Source of the DNA: Endomicrobiaceae bacterium
GTDB lineage: Bacteria > Elusimicrobiota > Endomicrobiia > Endomicrobiales > Endomicrobiaceae
Assembly: GCA_028711215.1 (NCBI GenBank)
Contig: JAQTSO010000002.1
Location: forward strand, 46,696 to 110,695
DNA length: 64,000 nt
Direction: 5' to 3'
The notes below the pieces were generated by a model. That model saw nothing but the letters and a program-made list of their open reading frames with translations. It made no database searches and had not been told where the DNA came from. Position numbers and translations under genes: made by a program. How positions within the stretch are numbered: position 1 is the first letter of the stretch; each line of letters begins with the position of its first letter. Of this stretch, positions 1-8,450 are shown piece after piece.

Positions 1-146
1 ATTTAGATTTGGTTTTTTTGCCGGAAGCATTTGATAGGATAGAGTATAAAATAAAAAAGGACGGACATCCCAGCGCAAAAGCAAACGAAGAATTGGCAAA
101 TATTTTAATTGGACATATACAAAATAATGAGTCGCGGCAGAAGTAA
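1..146 (+). CDS. SGNH hydrolase-like protein, C-terminal fragment cut by the window edge
   Basis: The first complete codon begins at position 3 and the frame ends at TAA 144-146. The encoded tail carries the DGHPSAKANEELA block, the Asp-His motif of SGNH hydrolases, and is nearly identical to the tail of the next gene (173-1285): I count about nine base differences over some 145 bases. The similarity continues past the stop codon into the next start, so this is the 3' end of an upstream tandem copy with a repeat unit of about 1,139 bp. The N-terminus lies outside the window. I infer the same product as the next gene. Confidence 0.85.
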   Translation, partial: LDLVFLPEAFDRIEYKIKKDGHPSAKANEELANILIGHIQNNESRQK

Positions 147-172
147 AATTTGAAGTTTATAATGTAATAAAT

Positions 173-1285
173 ATGGATAAAATAATAGAAATATTAATAA
201 ATCATTTTTTAAAATATCAATTTGTATATGTTTTTTTGTTTATAAGTTTAATTTTTACAATTTTAGCAATATTTACCAAAAAGAAAACATTAAAACTAGT
301 GTTTTTAGTAATTTTTTCGTTATTTATCACAATGGGATTGACAGAATTTATATTGTCATCAAAAATTAAAAATCTTAAAGATTTTGTGGATTATCCGGAA
401 GGGTTATTTTGTCTTGAAGCAAAAAGTATTTATCAAACCAGGCAAATACATATTGTTGATCAAAGCGGTCAAAAAAGAAAATATGAAAATAGACCGGCCA
501 ATACGAATGAAATTGTTCTTTATGATGTTGTTTATTCACAATATTTAAATGGTTTTAGATATACAAGATGTAATTTAAATTCGGATACAAATTATGTGTT
601 TTTGGGATGTTCGTTTGCTTTTGGAGACGGACTGAATGATAATCAGACATTGCCTTATTATTTTTCAAAGTTGATGAATTTTGAGAATAATGTCTTAAAT
701 TGCGGTATGAGCGGACGTTCAACTAATATGGTAATAAATATTTTAGAATCGGATATAATTAATAATTTTATTAGTGAAAACAGCAAAACCAAATATTTTA
801 TTTATTCTTTAATTGATGACCATATGCCAAGAAATTTCAGAATTTCTTGTTACAGGGAGTTCCCAAAAGATAACTGGTTGTACAAAAACGGCAAATGGAA
901 AAGAGTAAGTCAGCCTTTTGGCATATTAAAGGTTATGTTTGCAAGGAGTTATATATTCAATAAAATATTTTTAGATTTTATTGAAAAACATAATATGCCA
1001 TATTATGAAGAATATATGATAAAAAGTTTACAAAGAATAAAAGAAATAGCAGAAATAAAATATAAATCAAAATTAATAATTGTGTTAGGGAGATGTTGCC
1101 AGCAAAATCTCTTGTTTTTGAATGAAATTAAAAAAACAGATTTAGATTTGGTTTTTTTGCCGGAAGCATTTGATAGTATAGAATATAAAATAAAAAAGGA
1201 CGGGCATCCCAGTGCAAAAGCAAATGAAGAACTGGCAAATATTTTAATTAGCCATATACAAAATAATGAGTCGGGGCAGAAGTAA
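173..1285 (+). CDS. Membrane-anchored SGNH/GDSL-like hydrolase
   Basis: 370 residues. Two hydrophobic segments (about 13-35 and 42-62) anchor it in the membrane. Then comes an SGNH-type domain: block I is GCSFAFGDG at 145-153 with Ser147 as likely nucleophile, followed by CGMSGRSTN at 177-185 and a C-terminal DGHPS motif with Asp343 and His345. Such proteins are usually esterases or O-acyl (acetyl) transferases/hydrolases acting on cell-surface polysaccharide; the substrate cannot be read from the sequence. It is the intact member of a tandem array: the tail of one copy precedes it and a collapsed copy follows. No clear Shine-Dalgarno sequence precedes ATG 173. Confidence 0.75.
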   Translation: MDKIIEILINHFLKYQFVYVFLFISLIFTILAIFTKKKTLKLVFLVIFSLFITMGLTEFILSSKIKNLKDFVDYPEGLFCLEAKSIYQTRQIHIVDQSGQKRKYENRPANTNEIVLYDVVYSQYLNGFRYTRCNLNSDTNYVFLGCSFAFGDGLNDNQTLPYYFSKLMNFENNVLNCGMSGRSTNMVINILESDIINNFISENSKTKYFIYSLIDDHMPRNFRISCYREFPKDNWLYKNGKWKRVSQPFGILKVMFARSYIFNKIFLDFIEKHNMPYYEEYMIKSLQRIKEIAEIKYKSKLIIVLGRCCQQNLLFLNEIKKTDLDLVFLPEAFDSIEYKIKKDGHPSAKANEELANILISHIQNNESGQK

Positions 1286-1312
1286 AATCTTGAAGTTTAT
1301 AATGTAATAAAT

Positions 1313-1562
1313 ATGGATAAAATAACAGAAATATTAATAAATCATTTTTTTATTTATCAGTTTGCATATATTTTTTGATTAATAAGTTTAGTTTTTATAA
1401 TTTTCGCAATATTTATTAAAATTAAATTATTAAAATCGGTATGTTTATTATTTTTTTCTGTTTTTATTGTTTTTGCAGTAACCGAATCACTGTTTTTTCT
1501 TCCCAAAGGAATTAGCTGATATTATTGCAGACCATATTAATAAGAAAGATAATAAAAATTAA
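1313..1562 (+). pseudogene. Collapsed third copy of the SGNH hydrolase gene
   Basis: From ATG 1313 the DNA repeats the start of the 173-1285 gene (MDKITEILINHF...), but TGA interrupts the frame at about 1367, after some 18 codons. Homology to the second membrane segment continues to about 1490. It then jumps, in another frame, to a short C-terminal remnant (ELADIIADHINKKDNKN, stop 1560-1562) equivalent to the ELANILISHIQN tail of the intact copy. The catalytic middle, about 280 codons, is missing. I read this as a tandem duplicate inactivated by an internal deletion plus a nonsense change. Confidence 0.75.
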
Positions 1563-1586
1563 ACACAAAATGGTATAATAACTGAC

Positions 1587-3128
1587 ATGAATATAAAATC
1601 ACTTGTATTTGCATTTGTTTTTGCTTTTTTCCCCGCCAATCTTTTTGCAAAAGACAGAGCAATTGTATTTTTTTTAGAAACTTCGGACGGGATTTCTCCA
1701 AAAGTATCTCAAAAAATACTTGCGTCAAAAAATTTTTCTTTTACGGCAGAAATTGATGCAACAAAAGAAATCACAAACGAAGTTAACGAACTTGTTTTGG
1801 CAAATAAACTGGAACCGACATTAGTTGTGGAAACAGAACCATACCTGCCTCTGATATCATCAACAATTAAAATAAATGATTCAATATCTTTTGACAGAAC
1901 AAAAGATTTAAAAAACTTCTTGTCAAAATATAATGAAAATTTTAATAATCTTTTTGAAAGAGAAGAATACGGGGTATTTTTTGAGGATTTATATATAAGC
2001 ACTGATACATTTAAGTATTTTGAGAAATTCGGAATAAAATGGTGCGCATCAAAATTTGCGGATGATACAGCGAGGGGTATATTTATTTATGAGGGGATGG
2101 TAGTATTTGTGCCATATACTGATTTTCCATCAAATCCCAAAAATATAGAAAACTGGTTATTAAATAGAAAAGAAAAAATAATCCCTATATATTTGTCAAA
2201 AAAACAGATAAAAAATGAACAGTTTATGACATATTTGGTTGATCTTTTCAAAAACAGCAAATATACTGATATTTTGCTGCCTTCGGATGTGCTGGAACTT
2301 ATTAAACAAAATGAAAAAGAATATACAAATAATTCATATTTACCTCAGGAGTCGGAATTACCGCAAAATATATTGGCAAAAATTGCACTGTCGGCACAAG
2401 AAGTTGATGAACAGGAAAGTTCCCCTTTGTACGTGAGTATAAATGATGAGTTTCTTAATATGTGCAGTGCAAAGATTATCAAAGGAATAATTAAAAATGA
2501 TCTGAGATCTCAAATGTTGTTTGATATTTCCTATTCAAATATATTCAAATTATCAGGCAAGGAAATCCCCGCGATTGACTTGCAAAATATTAGATTAAAT
2601 GAAAATGCTCTGCAAACTATTGATCAACAAAAAACATTTGGTTTTAAAAAAACCGAAGACGGTTATATAATAGAAAACAGTAGCCGCACAATCAGTTCAT
2701 TTGCTGTTAAAAAAACGGACAAATCTGTTGATTTTATTATTAATGTAGATTATGCAAATACTGATACGATTGATATTTATATAGATATGAATGGTATTCC
2801 GGATGCAGGGTGTAATGTCATGCTAAAGGGTGCAGAAGGTTTTTTTATGTCAGAAAATTACTGGGAATATGCGATAAGAATATCAAATAATAAAGTCAGC
2901 GGTTACAGATTTTATGTTGATTCCCTTACACTTGTAAAAAATATTTCAAAAACCGGTAATACAATAAGTATCCCAAATGATATTTTAAGAGGTAATCCGT
3001 ACAATTGGAGTTATCAGGTTGTTGCTACAAAGGAAAACAAAATAGTTGATTTGTTGGCAGATGATAAAGAAAAGGAAAGAATAATAAATACTCATCCGCT
3101 ACAGCTGCAAATGTTTAAATGCGAGTAA
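1587..3128 (+). CDS. Secreted protein of unknown function with a possible DOMON-like C-terminus
   Basis: 513 residues starting with a signal peptide (MNIKSLVFAFVFAFFPANLFA, cleavage near residue 21), so exported. The middle, about 25-270, contains YGVFFEDLYISTDTFKYFEKFGIKWCASK and later FVPYTDFPSNP; this loosely recalls the barrel region of GH57 or polysaccharide-deacetylase-like enzymes, but I cannot place catalytic residues. The C-terminal part, about 370-480, looks all-beta (IDIYIDMNGIPDAG, then EGFFMSENYWEYAIRIS), like the DOMON-like modules that end some GH57 or glucodextranase proteins. It sits 38 bases before dnaX. The function is unassigned and the family resemblance is tentative. Confidence 0.6.
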   Translation: MNIKSLVFAFVFAFFPANLFAKDRAIVFFLETSDGISPKVSQKILASKNFSFTAEIDATKEITNEVNELVLANKLEPTLVVETEPYLPLISSTIKINDSISFDRTKDLKNFLSKYNENFNNLFEREEYGVFFEDLYISTDTFKYFEKFGIKWCASKFADDTARGIFIYEGMVVFVPYTDFPSNPKNIENWLLNRKEKIIPIYLSKKQIKNEQFMTYLVDLFKNSKYTDILLPSDVLELIKQNEKEYTNNSYLPQESELPQNILAKIALSAQEVDEQESSPLYVSINDEFLNMCSAKIIKGIIKNDLRSQMLFDISYSNIFKLSGKEIPAIDLQNIRLNENALQTIDQQKTFGFKKTEDGYIIENSSRTISSFAVKKTDKSVDFIINVDYANTDTIDIYIDMNGIPDAGCNVMLKGAEGFFMSENYWEYAIRISNNKVSGYRFYVDSLTLVKNISKTGNTISIPNDILRGNPYNWSYQVVATKENKIVDLLADDKEKERIINTHPLQLQMFKCE

Positions 3129-3165
3129 AATACAAATATAGCGGCAAAAGCAAAAGAGGTAATAT

Positions 3166-4869
3166 ATGTCATATTTAGTATTGGCAAGAAAATTCAGACC
3201 GGCAAAATTCAGCGAAGTTGTCGGTCAGAACCATATTTCACAAACACTTAAAAATGCGATTACTGAAAATAAAGTCGCACATGCTTATATTTTTAGCGGT
3301 CCCAGGGGAACCGGCAAAACAACAATGGCAAGAATTTTTGCAAAGGCTTTAAATTGTCAGGAAGGAATATCTTCAGAACCATGCGGGAAATGTAAAAACT
3401 GTCTGGAAATAGGAGCAAATCAAAGTTTAGATGTTTTGGAAATAGACGGGGCTTCAAATAACAGAATAGATGAAATAAGAGAAATAAGGGACAACGTCAA
3501 ATTCGGGGCGATGTCTTCAAGATATAAAATTTATATTATTGATGAATTTCACAGAATAACACCACAGGCCTTTGATGCACTGCTTAAAACGCTGGAAGAA
3601 CCGCCGCCACATGTTATTTTTATACTGGCAACAACCGAATTGCAAAAAGCACCGAGTACAATTCTTTCAAGATGTCAGAAGTATCGTTTCAGATTATTGT
3701 CCGCAAAAGAAATAACCGAAGCAATTCAAAATATAGCAAAAAAAGATGATTTTGAAATAGATGACGGTGCTCTTGAAATAATAGTCAATTCAGCCGGCGG
3801 TTCCATGAGAGATGCTTTAAGTCTGCTTGACCAGGCAATTTCATCGTCAAACGGGAAAATTACGTTTGAATATATGAGAAATCTTTTAGGGTTGTTGCCT
3901 AAAGAAATAATAGCTCAGACAACAGAAGATATTGCGAGCAATAATGTTGAATCATTGTTGAGAACATGCAGAAGAGTATATGAAGACGGATATAATATTT
4001 TACAATTTGCTAAAGATTTAAGAGATCATTTGCGCCAGCTTATGATTTACTCTGTTAATCCGGAAATAGCCGATATTTCAACAAATGATAAAAATCTTTA
4101 CAATAAGCAAAAAACACTTTTTACAATATCAAGATTTATAAGGTTGGGCAATCTTATTTCAAAAGTTTTGGAAGAAATGAAGGAGCATGATCAACCGAGA
4201 ATATTATTGGAAATTTATTTATTAAAAATGGCAGAACCGTATTACAACGTAGGCGAATTAATATCAAAGGTAGATGAAATAAGCAAAACGGGAATAAATA
4301 TGGTTAATGATACAAAAGAATTAACTAATCAGGTTAACGATGTTGATGATGATGCGGTTGAGCAGAATATTGATGTTTCGACGATGTCTGAAACAACTGA
4401 TTATGATTTGTTATCCATATCAAAAAATGTAATTTGTGAAGTTGCCCAAAAACATCCTATAAGAGCCCCTATGTTGAACAGTGCACAGATAAAAATATTG
4501 AATAACAATGCCATACAATTATTGTTTAAAGATAAATATGATTTCAACATGGTAAAATCATATGATGAATTAATCAAAAAATTAATATCAAGAAAAATTG
4601 GCAGAGAAATCGGGATTAATATGGGAGTTGATGAAAATATAAGCGTTCCCGATGAAGATATTGTTGCAAAACCGGAGCCGGAACAACCGAAAGAAACATT
4701 TGTTGTGGTTGAGGATTTAAAAGAAACTGCCAAAACTGCCATGCCTGTAAAAATTGAAAATATAGCAAAAAAATTTGCAGGAAAAACAATAAAGAAAAAA
4801 AATAATGAACAACGGGAAAAAATTGGCACAAACAATTCTGATTTTAGTCATGAACAGCCCGAAGAATAA
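3166..4869 (+). CDS. dnaX: DNA polymerase III subunit gamma/tau
   Basis: 567 residues. DnaX is the AAA+ ATPase of the clamp-loader complex that puts the beta sliding clamp on DNA. Visible features: N-terminal MSYLVLARKFRP signature, Walker A GPRGTGKT at 45-52, a zinc site with Cys64, Cys73, Cys76 and Cys79, Walker B followed by DEFH (most relatives have DEVH), sensor 1 LATTE, and the arginine-finger region SRCQKYRF. After about 370 the sequence becomes a charged, variable tau-like C-terminus ending in a Lys-rich tail. A good AGAGG ribosome site precedes ATG 3166. Confidence 0.97.
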   Translation: MSYLVLARKFRPAKFSEVVGQNHISQTLKNAITENKVAHAYIFSGPRGTGKTTMARIFAKALNCQEGISSEPCGKCKNCLEIGANQSLDVLEIDGASNNRIDEIREIRDNVKFGAMSSRYKIYIIDEFHRITPQAFDALLKTLEEPPPHVIFILATTELQKAPSTILSRCQKYRFRLLSAKEITEAIQNIAKKDDFEIDDGALEIIVNSAGGSMRDALSLLDQAISSSNGKITFEYMRNLLGLLPKEIIAQTTEDIASNNVESLLRTCRRVYEDGYNILQFAKDLRDHLRQLMIYSVNPEIADISTNDKNLYNKQKTLFTISRFIRLGNLISKVLEEMKEHDQPRILLEIYLLKMAEPYYNVGELISKVDEISKTGINMVNDTKELTNQVNDVDDDAVEQNIDVSTMSETTDYDLLSISKNVICEVAQKHPIRAPMLNSAQIKILNNNAIQLLFKDKYDFNMVKSYDELIKKLISRKIGREIGINMGVDENISVPDEDIVAKPEPEQPKETFVVVEDLKETAKTAMPVKIENIAKKFAGKTIKKKNNEQREKIGTNNSDFSHEQPEE

Positions 4870-4937
4870 AGCACAACGGTAAAAAGTTAAAATATAATCA
4901 TGAATTAGACCGTGACGTACGAACATTGCAGGATAAT

Positions 4938-6560
4938 ATGGCGGAACTAAATTATTGTAAATATACACAAACATTTCTTGAAAAGGCAAACAGCGGCATA
5001 ATATTTTTATTTATAGCTGTAGTATATATTATTTGCAATTTTATTTGGTGGCAGTCAAATACTCCGGTTATCCCGGCAGGGGGATCGGCAGAATATTTTA
5101 TTTATGTTTTTAGAGGCAAAGGATTATCTTTGCATTATATTGCTCCGTTAGTAACGTGGATAATGAGAGGAATGTTTGGTGTTTTTGGTCAGAAATATTT
5201 TGATTTGCAAATTATATTTGTAAATTATATTTTCTTTTTAATCCCGTTATATTTTATATATAAGATAGGAACGGAGTTAAAAGATAGAGAAACCGGCAGA
5301 ATAGCAATGATGTTATTTGCTTTGACGCCTGCAGTATATGGAATGACCAGACAATACGGTCATCATGATTATCATATAATAGCCGGCATAACATTTAATA
5401 TATACTGTTTAATAAAAACAAATTATTTTACTGATAGAAAATGGTCCATAATATACGGGATATCAACAGGGATAGCTTTATTGATAAAAGATTTTTTTGC
5501 AGTGTATTTCTTTGCCCCGTGGCTGTACATGGCAATACAAAGTTTAAAAGAAAAGGGATGTAATAGACATATAATTATTAATATTTTACTGGCGATAGGG
5601 GCAGGTTCTTTGATAGCAGGAATCCATTACTTCAGATTAGGCATAATTATGAAGATGTTGTATGATCCTATAAGCAATTCAACACCGATATTTTTATTTG
5701 AAAATATGCGGGCAATGACAATTGGTTTATACGAAGAACTTTTGTCGCCGCCATTATTTATACTTTTTTTAGTTGGGTTTGTATGGTTTATATGGAAATA
5801 TAAAAATAAGCGTAATAAAATTATAATGTTATTATGGTTTTTAACGCCTTGGACAATAATATTTTTTATGCCGCAACATAAAGTGTCGGAGTGGGGGGCC
5901 GGTTTCATCCCCGCAATAATTTTAATAACCTCGGTTTATTTATCAAATATTAAGATAAAAAATATGAAAATTTTGATTTTATCGTTGATGTTGTTAATAG
6001 GGGTTTTGCAATTATACGTTTTTTCTTACATGCCCGAAAGAAATTTTTTAAATATTGGTTTTAAATTTAAAAATCATTATATTAGTTATTATAATAATAA
6101 ATTTAATTATTATGATGCGGTTACGGCAAAAAATATGTATGATCTGATATCTTATATAAAAATCAAATATCCTAAAGAAATTTTTTATGTAGAAATTACC
6201 GATTATGAGGCCAATAGAATTCTAGAAATGCTTGCAGCTAAAGAAAAAATAAAAATGTTTGCGCTTGAAGATTGGATATGGAATAATTCTTTTAACGGGA
6301 TTAGTAAAATAAAATATATAATTTTTATCGGTAAAAAAATCACGACAAACGACAGAATAAATGTTTTTATGAAACTATATGATCAAGAGCTCAGGCTGTC
6401 ACAAAAGACTCCGCGGGAAGAATATTTAAATTCAATTAGAAATATGATGGAAAAATTTGGTAAAACAATTGAGCAGGACTTTAAAACTGTTGAAATATGG
6501 CATCCTGAAAATGATGAAGAGAACTTAGGAGTTGAGTTTCTAAAGAGAATTAAAGAATAA
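4938..6560 (+). CDS. GT39-like (PMT/ArnT superfamily) membrane glycosyltransferase
   Basis: 540 residues from ATG 4938; an in-frame TTG at 4926 exists, but AGGA just before 4938 favours the ATG. About ten membrane segments fill residues 15-370, followed by a soluble C-terminal region of about 150 residues. The early loop with NTPVIPAGGSAEYFIY and the later stretch YGMTRQYGHHDYHIIAG have the layout of dolichyl/polyprenyl-phosphate-sugar:protein mannosyltransferase relatives (PMT_2), which transfer sugars from lipid carriers outside the membrane. The acceptor is unknown. It lies between dnaX and recR, with no functional link visible. Confidence 0.65.
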   Translation: MAELNYCKYTQTFLEKANSGIIFLFIAVVYIICNFIWWQSNTPVIPAGGSAEYFIYVFRGKGLSLHYIAPLVTWIMRGMFGVFGQKYFDLQIIFVNYIFFLIPLYFIYKIGTELKDRETGRIAMMLFALTPAVYGMTRQYGHHDYHIIAGITFNIYCLIKTNYFTDRKWSIIYGISTGIALLIKDFFAVYFFAPWLYMAIQSLKEKGCNRHIIINILLAIGAGSLIAGIHYFRLGIIMKMLYDPISNSTPIFLFENMRAMTIGLYEELLSPPLFILFLVGFVWFIWKYKNKRNKIIMLLWFLTPWTIIFFMPQHKVSEWGAGFIPAIILITSVYLSNIKIKNMKILILSLMLLIGVLQLYVFSYMPERNFLNIGFKFKNHYISYYNNKFNYYDAVTAKNMYDLISYIKIKYPKEIFYVEITDYEANRILEMLAAKEKIKMFALEDWIWNNSFNGISKIKYIIFIGKKITTNDRINVFMKLYDQELRLSQKTPREEYLNSIRNMMEKFGKTIEQDFKTVEIWHPENDEENLGVEFLKRIKE

Positions 6561-6581
6561 TAAAAATAAGGTTAAAATTTT

Positions 6582-7178
6582 ATGAACAGACCTCAAGTAA
6601 TAGAAAGAATGATAGATGTTATAAAAAAGTTGCCCGGTGTCGGTCCGAAAATGGCTGAAAGATTATGCTACCATATACTTAAAAGTCAGTCTTATGAAAT
6701 TGATAAACTGATAGATGTAATACAAAAAGCAAGGCAAAAAATCAGAGTATGTTCCGTGTGCTATAATATGAGCGAAACAGATCCATGCCCGATATGTTCT
6801 GACAATTCAAAAGAAAAAGATATTTTATGTGTGGTTGAAACTCCACAGGATTTGATAGCAGTCAGCAAAGTAAAAGATTATAACGGATTATATTTTGTTT
6901 TAGGCGGAGCATTGTCGCCGTTAGATGCAATAGGTCCGAATGACATAAGAATAGATAAGCTTTTAAACAGACTAAAAGATGATAAAATTACCGAAGTTAT
7001 ATTGGCTACTGATATGGATTTGAAAGGTGAAACAACGGCAATATATTTAGCGCAATTAATAAAACCGTTAGGCATAAAAGTATCACGACTCGGTTATGGC
7101 ATTCCGGTAGGAGGCGATATAGAATATGCGGACGAAGTTACAATATCCAGAGCAATTGCCGGCAGAAAGGAAATGTGA
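6582..7178 (+). CDS. recR: Recombination protein RecR
   Basis: 198 residues, the usual RecR length. RecR acts with RecF/RecO to load RecA at gapped DNA. Visible: N-terminal helix-hairpin-helix with LPGVGPKMAERL, the four-cysteine zinc motif CSVCYNMSETDPCPIC at about 57-72, the Toprim domain opening with LCVVETPQDL, and the C-terminal SRLGYGIPVGGDIEYAD signature. It follows the GT39-like gene by 21 bases. The dnaX-recR association is common in bacteria; here one membrane gene has been inserted between them. Confidence 0.97.
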   Translation: MNRPQVIERMIDVIKKLPGVGPKMAERLCYHILKSQSYEIDKLIDVIQKARQKIRVCSVCYNMSETDPCPICSDNSKEKDILCVVETPQDLIAVSKVKDYNGLYFVLGGALSPLDAIGPNDIRIDKLLNRLKDDKITEVILATDMDLKGETTAIYLAQLIKPLGIKVSRLGYGIPVGGDIEYADEVTISRAIAGRKEM

Positions 7179-7267
7179 GTTTATGTTCCGTTTGGCGGAT
7201 TTTCTATATTTTTGTAGAATAGTGGTGTTTATATGGACAGTTACATTTGGAGTTTTAGTGTAAAACT

Positions 7268-7846
7268 ATGAGAAAAATTAAAAATTTTAAAATAAATATC
7301 AGACCGAGAGAAATTTCAAGGATAGTCCGCAAACTCATAAATGTTTCCGAGCTTAGTATTGATATTGAAGAATCAGTACAAAGAGCATGTTATTTTTACG
7401 GTAAAACAATAAATCCCGCAGTTGTATATGAAACATTTTCGAAAGATACGACAACATTTGTTTTTGATAATCCGGAAATACCAAATAAATGGGTGGCAGC
7501 CAGTTATTATATTCTTACAATAGGCAATACTTTGAAAGAAGAATTTGAAAAAAAACAGGATATTTTTGGGCAATATACAACCCAAATAGTTTCTGCAATA
7601 TCTGCAGACACATTAGAACAATCAAAAAGTTTTGTTCAAAAACTTGTAATATCCGAGGCAAGTGACGAGCAATGTGAATTATCAAGAGGGATAGAGCTTC
7701 CTGCCGATAAATATAATGATATTTGTGAAATTCTCCCGATAGAGAAAATTAATGTTTCAATATCAGAAGACGGGAAGTTTTTGCCCGAATATACAGTGGC
7801 AGGAGTTTTTTATTGGATTCCGGTAAAGAGAAGAAGTAAAAAATAA
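7268..7846 (+). CDS. MetH activation domain-like protein (tentative)
   Basis: 192 residues, no signal peptide or membrane segment. The central stretch (TIGNTLKEEFEKK, then TTQIVSAISADTLEQ) and the later CELSRGIELPADKY resemble the reactivation domain of cobalamin-dependent methionine synthase, which in some bacteria is a separate small protein; the CELSR region would correspond to the substrate/AdoMet contact loop. The C-terminus VFYWIPVKRRSKK is basic. Family assignment is by pattern only. It follows recR after 89 bases that hold no other gene. Confidence 0.5.
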   Translation: MRKIKNFKINIRPREISRIVRKLINVSELSIDIEESVQRACYFYGKTINPAVVYETFSKDTTTFVFDNPEIPNKWVAASYYILTIGNTLKEEFEKKQDIFGQYTTQIVSAISADTLEQSKSFVQKLVISEASDEQCELSRGIELPADKYNDICEILPIEKINVSISEDGKFLPEYTVAGVFYWIPVKRRSKK

Positions 7847-7917
7847 TTTTTTAATAAAGTGTTTTAGAAACACAAATAATTTATAAAATTACTTTTTTCA
7901 CGAGCTAAAAAAGTTTA

Positions 7918-8185
7918 GGGCAAGCTAACAAATATAAAGCAATTGTGTTAGCTGTCAAAACAGATGATATGTGAGGCAGAGGGACGAAGTAATAGCGAGC
8001 CTATTACGAGGAAGTCTAACGAAGCAGAGCGCTGTTTGGGTGCTAACCCTTCGGGCTGCGTTACTTTTTGATAAATTTGTACATTTTGCTTGTAAAGTAG
8101 CGAAAACTACTCTCCTGCACAAAATATACAAATTGATTTTCAAAAATTTTAGCAGCACAAATGTTTTATATTTGTTAGATTGTCC
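7918..8185. repeat. Long nested inverted repeat, left element
   Basis: A 21-base arm at 7918-7938 pairs with 8165-8185 with two mismatches. Inside it, 8073-8088 pairs with 8120-8135 with two mismatches. Smaller perfect hairpins occur at 7989-8007 (GTAATAG/CTATTAC) and 8047-8055 (CCC-TTC-GGG). The 7985-8035 part reads GCGAG...GAGGAAGTCTAACGAAGCAG, which resembles the dispersed GAGGAAG/GAAGCA-type intergenic repeats of many bacterial genomes. It is noticeably richer in G+C than its surroundings. A structured RNA or a MITE-like palindromic repeat are both possible; the open frames across it look spurious. Confidence 0.75.
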
Positions 8186-8198
8186 TCAAAAAAAGCCC

Positions 8199-8367
8199 CC
8201 GCAAAGCACATTCGCTCGTATTTTTCAATGGCATCGCTGAACTTGAAATTTTTGGGCTGCACAGTGGAACCAAAAATTTCTTTAAACAATCAGCGATTAA
8301 AAAACTTTGTAATTTATAGTTTTTTACATTGAAAAATACTTCGCTCATAGGCAGTGCTTTAATGCGG
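8199..8367. repeat. Long interrupted hairpin, right element
   Basis: Four nested complementary arm pairs are visible: 8199-8209 with 8354-8367 (three-base bulge), 8218-8230 with 8327-8339 (13 of 13), 8233-8240 with 8290-8297 (8 of 8) and 8245-8255 with 8270-8280 (11 of 11). The terminal loop is about 14 bases. The heptamer TTCGCTC occurs beside both outer arms (8211-8217 and 8340-8346). Such a long stack suggests a palindromic mobile repeat or a structured RNA. It starts 14 bases after the left element, so both may be one composite unit upstream of waaA. Confidence 0.8.
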
Positions 8368-8450
8368 AAAATACAACAAACGGAAAATTTGTAATAAAAG
8401 TTTGTTTTAAAAAGGCGTTGACAGTTCGGTAAGTTTCAAGGATTTATTTT

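Noticed and set aside
4790-4805. Run of eight A near the 3' end of dnaX, a possible programmed frameshift site for a gamma product
   Set aside because: It lies about 20 codons before the stop, too late to create a short gamma form, and no downstream stem or Shine-Dalgarno signal is clear.
7971-8240. 89-codon open frame and an opposite-strand 67-codon frame in the waaA-upstream gap
   Set aside because: Both lie across the long inverted repeat, have no ribosome site and translate the repetitive GAGGAAG/GAAGCA DNA; reading as a structured repeat explains them better.
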